A stretch of 8,737 bases of DNA from JALOAD01 sp023228995 [NCBI: Candidatus Muiribacterium halophilum] (GTDB lineage Bacteria; Muiribacteriota; Muiribacteriia; Muiribacteriales). Shown one piece after another: positions 5,872 through 8,737 of the stretch. The DNA lies in the NCBI GenBank assembly GCA_023228995.1, contig JALOAD010000087.1, positions 1 through 8,737 on the forward strand, written 5' to 3'. The position numbers were made by a program, and so were the translations under genes. The notes under the pieces are model-generated. The model had not been told where the DNA came from. It saw only the letters and a list, made by a program, of their open reading frames with translations, and did no database searches. Numbering within the stretch: position 1 is the first letter of the stretch; each line of letters begins with the position of its first letter.

Positions 5872-6021
5872 AGGCTGTTGAAAAACTAAAAAGAAGAAAC
5901 ATTGATACAAAATAGGGTCTGTGCCGATCTCAAATTTTAGCTTAAATAGGTCGGCCTGACCATGCTGTTTGTTTTTAAAGTTAAGTTTTAAAAAAAGAAA
6001 ACATGATTTTTTCAACAGCCT
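5872..6021 (+). mobile_element. MITE-like element, copy 2 (150 bp)
   Basis: The 14-bp terminal inverted repeats AGGCTGTTGAAAAA/TTTTTCAACAGCCT bound a non-coding core. The core is the reverse complement of the element at 1829-1974 with scattered substitutions and a few small indels. A GGTCTGTGCCGAT segment and an AGGTCGGCCTGACC segment inside the core are imperfectly complementary, so the whole element could fold into a long hairpin. No convincing target duplication flanks it (TAATG on the left, GACGG on the right). Its right end lies 6 bases before the first usable codon of the truncated caspase-like gene, and the missing duplication fits an insertion accompanied by deletion. Confidence 0.85.
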
Positions 6022-6027
6022 GACGGT

Positions 6028-7323
6028 TTGACCCATCGCTCCTTAGCAGATTCATGTGAAATTGAGTATGTGAAAAAAAATGGTGAGATAATAAATGATT
6101 TTGATAATGATGGAGAAACACAGGAAAAAGAAAGACTGCATTTTCCAGTATGGCAGGGACCAGATTACGAAGATGAAGAGCGATGGGTCAGGCTGAACTC
6201 TGCAAGTGTAAAAGAAGGCTCAGCACAGACCCAGAATTATTATATATCTAATATGGTATATAATAAGGAAGATGTAAAGTCCCTTGATCAGACACAGTTT
6301 ATTCCAGAAAATGCAAAAATCTTTGTTAAAGTTTTAAAAACTACTGATAGACAAAACAGGGCTGAAGTTGAGGCTGAGATTGACGGGAAGATTGAAAAGT
6401 TATTTGCAGAAAATAGTATAGGTAATTATCTACAGACTCAAGCTTTCTATATTGCAAAATTACGAGATTATCAGAGTGATATTTATGAAGGAAACGATGG
6501 AAATAAATATATAAGATTAGGAGATACAGAATATAGAGTTATTGCAACAGAAAAAAATATTGTTGATGATTCAAAAGAGTATTTAAAGATTAGATATAAC
6601 AAACAAATTCTTGATAAAGAATTAAATGAACCTGCATATTGTATTTTTTCGAATTATTATGATAGTTATTTTTTAAAAAATAGAGTTCCTCAGTGGCTGA
6701 TAGGAAATTTTTATGCAGTTTGTGAACAGATAAAGAAAATGGATTTTAGTGTAATAACAGATATATCTCCGACAAAGAACAAGTTAGAAACTTTTTTTGA
6801 AAAACATAAGAGAGTCAAGATATTTTACTATTCAGGTCATGGAGATGTAGAAAATAATACTCCGTATATAAAAATATTCAATTCGCCTAATTCAACTGAA
6901 ATAGATTCAAAAATTACAGATACAGATTTAAGGAATATGAATGCAAATGCAGAATTAGTATATTTTAATGCGTGTCAGATAGGAAATGAGTTAAACAAAA
7001 TGAAGAGTGCTTTTAATGCAAAAGCAGCATTGGGATGGGATTATAATGTAACATCGGTTCCTGTGAGTGTATATGATATTTTTGTATTTAAAAATCTAAA
7101 GACTATGAATTTTGGAAATTCAACAAATGAAAAAAATACTAAAATACCAATGTATGATTTTATTATGAAGAATTTTGTAATAAAAGATGAAAAAAACAAT
7201 ATTTATAAGGAAACTGTTTTTCACTCATATGAAGAAATAGATAAAAGATATAGTTTTTTTAAAGTAAAACCAATAATTATTAATTCAGATTATTTTATAA
7301 ACGATTTAAGAGTTGATGAATGA
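6028..7323 (+). CDS. 5'-truncated caspase-fold (CHAT/C14-like) peptidase gene
   Basis: The frame is open for 431 codons but begins against the MITE with only a TTG at 6028, no ribosome site, and a stop inside the MITE at 6004. The first in-frame ATG is at 6253. The N-terminal part of the gene is therefore probably lost. The remaining protein has an Asp-rich segment (NDFDNDGE, about 23-30), strand-rich regions to about 210, and a C-terminal peptidase-like domain. This contains IFYYSGHGDVENN with His271 and AELVYFNACQIG with Cys316, the His/Cys pair of caspase-like folds; KAALGWDYNV follows. The 'ELV..-N/SAC-x-x-G' form is closest to CHAT peptidases, with C14/gingipain-like enzymes as alternatives. 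The gene's last bases overlap (ATGA) the start of a signal-peptide protein. Expression is uncertain. Confidence 0.7.
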   Translation: MTHRSLADSCEIEYVKKNGEIINDFDNDGETQEKERLHFPVWQGPDYEDEERWVRLNSASVKEGSAQTQNYYISNMVYNKEDVKSLDQTQFIPENAKIFVKVLKTTDRQNRAEVEAEIDGKIEKLFAENSIGNYLQTQAFYIAKLRDYQSDIYEGNDGNKYIRLGDTEYRVIATEKNIVDDSKEYLKIRYNKQILDKELNEPAYCIFSNYYDSYFLKNRVPQWLIGNFYAVCEQIKKMDFSVITDISPTKNKLETFFEKHKRVKIFYYSGHGDVENNTPYIKIFNSPNSTEIDSKITDTDLRNMNANAELVYFNACQIGNELNKMKSAFNAKAALGWDYNVTSVPVSVYDIFVFKNLKTMNFGNSTNEKNTKIPMYDFIMKNFVIKDEKNNIYKETVFHSYEEIDKRYSFFKVKPIIINSDYFINDLRVDE

Positions 7324-8102
7324 AGAAAACTTATTTAATATTTGTTGCTCTTTCAATATTTGTTTGTATTAATGCAGAAGATATTTATAAAAAAGAATTA
7401 ATTGCAAAAGCAAGAAATTTTTTAACTGAGAAATATAATATAAAATCATGGCAATTTAGGCTAAACTCTGTTAGTGAAAATGAGATTAGATTTAATTTTT
7501 ATCTTAAGAATTATATAAATTATTGGTTTGATATAGACATTATATTTTCAGATGAATATGAAGATAATATGAAACTTTTCAGTGGCTAAAGTTATTTAAA
7601 AAACTATCAGAAACTGAACAATGAGTTTAAAGTAAGTATACAATTATCTCGTGAACAGGCAAGAATCACAATAATAGAATTGTTAACACAAGTTTACAGG
7701 CAATATAAAAAGTCAGAACTACCATTTTATGTTCCAACAGCAGAAGAGATATTAAATAGAAAACCACAATTGATATACGATTGTGGGAAGTTATGGGTTG
7801 CGGATATTAAAAGACCAGTTATTGATGTTGTTACTGATAATTATATTCTGGATAATATTTACTATAAATGTGATTTGGAAACTAAGGCTGTATTTGAAAA
7901 ATATGTAAATATGGATTATAAGAAAATTCCTTTATATACAATAAGATTATGTTGGTTTATCCCGTTGAATTTATCTGATAAAGTATATCGTAGAAGATGG
8001 GCTGTAATTGATTGTGAAACTGGAGCAATAGTAAGGTTAGATACTGGTACTGCTAGGGAATTAATGTTAGAAGTCATGAAAATATATGGTGGGACATATT
8101 GA
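7320..8102 (+). pseudogene. Exported protein gene split by one in-frame TAA
   Basis: Codons 1-89 (7320-7586) encode a signal peptide (MKKTYLIFVALSIFVCINA) and a start of the mature protein. TAA at 7587-7589 interrupts the frame, yet the same frame continues open from 7590 (SYLKNYQKLNNEFKVSIQLS) to TGA 8100-8102 with no shift, giving 260 codons in total. The second half alone has only a TTG at 7680 and no ribosome site, so two independent genes are unlikely. The C-terminal part contains KLWVADIKRPVIDVV and RRRWAVIDCETGAIVRLDTG, a strand-turn-strand pattern reminiscent of PepSY-like secreted domains, but I do not assign a family. ATG 7320 overlaps the stop of the caspase-like gene, so the two belong together. 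This may be a recent nonsense mutation, a sequencing error or, less likely, stop read-through. Confidence 0.75.
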
Positions 8103-8120
8103 TAACTTTTGTTATATTAG

Positions 8121-8429
8121 TTGAGTATAACAGGAAATCCTGAGGATTCTTATGCAATAGAACCCGTGAGAAACAACTTCACACAGGCAGACTTCACATT
8201 ATACAAAGGCAATTTCATGGATATAATAATCACAGCAAAGGTAGATTTTGCAGTAACAGAAAGAAGCGGAAGCAGAACCGTATCCAGAGAATGCTTAATT
8301 GAAGGAGACAATTAGGTACCAATTATGATAGTCAATGAAGATGACAGAAGAATAAAAAACATACCAATGATAAATCCACATAATCTGGAAGGTGTCGGAA
8401 TGGGAGAAAGCCTTCCAAGGAGAAATTAA
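8121..8429 (+). pseudogene. C-terminal gene fragment with an in-frame TAG
   Basis: An open frame begins right after a stop at 8118-8120, with only a TTG and no ribosome site, and runs 64 codons to TAG 8313-8315. It then continues in the same frame for 37 more codons to TAA 8427-8429. The peptide includes FTQADFTLYKGNFMDIIITA and RSGSRTVSRECLIEGDN, followed after the stop by VPIMIVNEDDRRIKNIPM. A TAT or TAC tyrosine codon changed to TAG would restore it. The pattern of a C-terminal strand domain with an R-T-V-S-R tail vaguely recalls prepilin-like proteins, which I cannot confirm. It is missing its N-terminus and has no start, so it is a gene remnant. Confidence 0.6.
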
Positions 8430-8505
8430 AAATTAATAATGAAAAATGAAAAATTGGAAAAAATAAAAGATTTTGCTTTGAATTGTTCATTGTTAATTTT
8501 TAATT
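8424..8505. repeat. AT-rich imperfect inverted repeat
   Basis: AATTAAAAATTAATAATGAA (8424-8443) is complementary to TTCATTGTTAATTTTTAATT (8486-8505) with one mismatch in 20, across a 42-base spacer. The left arm shares 17 bases with 198-214 near the tandem array. It belongs to the same dispersed spacer family and overlaps the end of the gene remnant at 8429. Confidence 0.65.
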
Positions 8506-8576
8506 ATTCATTATGATTTATCATAAGCCGTATCCACAGATAATAGAAAAGGGTCAAATCCGTAATTCTATAGACC

Positions 8577-8737
8577 AGGCTGTTGAAAAAGTCTACTAAA
8601 TAGAAAAAAACAATAATATTCAAATTTCGATAAAAAATAGAAATTATTACTAACGTTCAAAAAATCACATCCATATAATTTTTTTCACAAATATAATGTT
8701 CACTGAACATTAATATACTCCTAGTTTGAAGTACATC
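8577..8737. mobile_element. Terminus of a third element sharing the MITE end sequence (partial)
   Basis: AGGCTGTTGAAAAA at 8577-8590 is identical to the 14-bp terminus of the MITE at 5872. The sequence inward (GTCTACTAAATAG...) is unrelated to the MITE core, so this is a different element with the same ends. It may be an autonomous insertion sequence that could mobilise the MITEs. The other end lies outside the window. On the minus strand a possible start (AGGAG 7 bases before ATG 8709) opens only 17 codons, so no transposase can be claimed here. Confidence 0.55.
8694..8712. promoter_or_regulatory. 19-bp palindrome (TAATGTTCA-C-TGAACATTA)
   Basis: Nine-base arms are perfectly complementary around a single C. 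The sequence lies within the partial element at the window edge. The symmetry and length fit a dimeric regulator's binding site, or an internal structure of the element. The downstream gene that would decide between them is outside the window. Confidence 0.4.

Noticed and set aside
7680-8102. Independent 140-aa gene starting at TTG 7680
   Set aside because: The frame is open upstream to the TAA at 7587 and continuous with the signal-peptide gene, with no ribosome site before 7680.
8102-8131. Terminator after the exported-protein gene (ATAAC-TTTT-GTTAT or GTTATA...TATAAC)
   Set aside because: The stems are 5-6 A/T-rich pairs, mutually exclusive and without a U-run.
8658-8709. 17-aa minus-strand ORF (MFSEHYICEKNYMDVIF) with an AGGAG site
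   Set aside because: It is very short, lies in an element end and matches no known peptide; the ribosome-site match could be chance.

Overview
This is a low-GC bacterial window. Most genes run at roughly 25-30 % G+C by eye, and a short stretch near 6.12-6.24 kb reaches 40-50 %. Genes use the standard code and clear Shine-Dalgarno sites (AGGAG or GGAGG types) 4-8 bases before ATG. Two adjacent genes encode Sec-type signal peptides. The dispersed hairpin repeats, MITE-like elements and low-complexity spacers suggest an AT-rich uncultured or environmental lineage. I cannot name the taxon from this sequence.

Layout. Bases 1-120 hold the left end of an IS3-type insertion sequence, with the first 16 codons of orfA on the minus strand. 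Bases 121-589 hold no ordinary gene. They contain two full and one half copy of a REP-like CCGGGAT hairpin repeat, a 7-bp tandem array, and a locally GC-richer island with nested stem-loops that also fits a 38-codon ORF. From 4555 down to 590 the minus strand carries housekeeping-like genes in transcription order: a YdbC/PC4-like DNA-binding protein, a YeiH-family membrane transporter, two short exported proteins that look like divergent paralogues, a strong terminator, a ~146-bp MITE, and a membrane-anchored RMD1/DUF155-like protein. A divergent plus-strand unit starts at 4732, with a 38-aa micro-ORF overlapping (ATGA) a degenerate methyltransferase-like gene.

From 5872 the character changes. 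A second copy of the MITE, in the opposite orientation, lies directly against a 5'-truncated plus-strand gene for a caspase-fold (CHAT/C14-like) protein with an intact His/Cys pair. Its last bases overlap (ATGA) an exported-protein gene interrupted by one in-frame TAA. A further fragment follows with an in-frame TAG. Then come AT-rich inverted repeats and, at 8577, the end of another element with the same AGGCTGTTGAAAAA terminus as the MITEs. GC skew also reverses: the plus strand is C-rich over the 4845-5594 gene and G-rich over much of 6.8-8.1 kb.

Overall, this is a chromosomal block next to a decaying accessory island delimited by related repeat termini. The most notable items are the two-copy MITE family, the truncated caspase-like gene with its coupled exported partner, the two in-frame stop codons, the micro-ORF/methyltransferase pair, and the hairpin that ends at the yeiH-family start codon.
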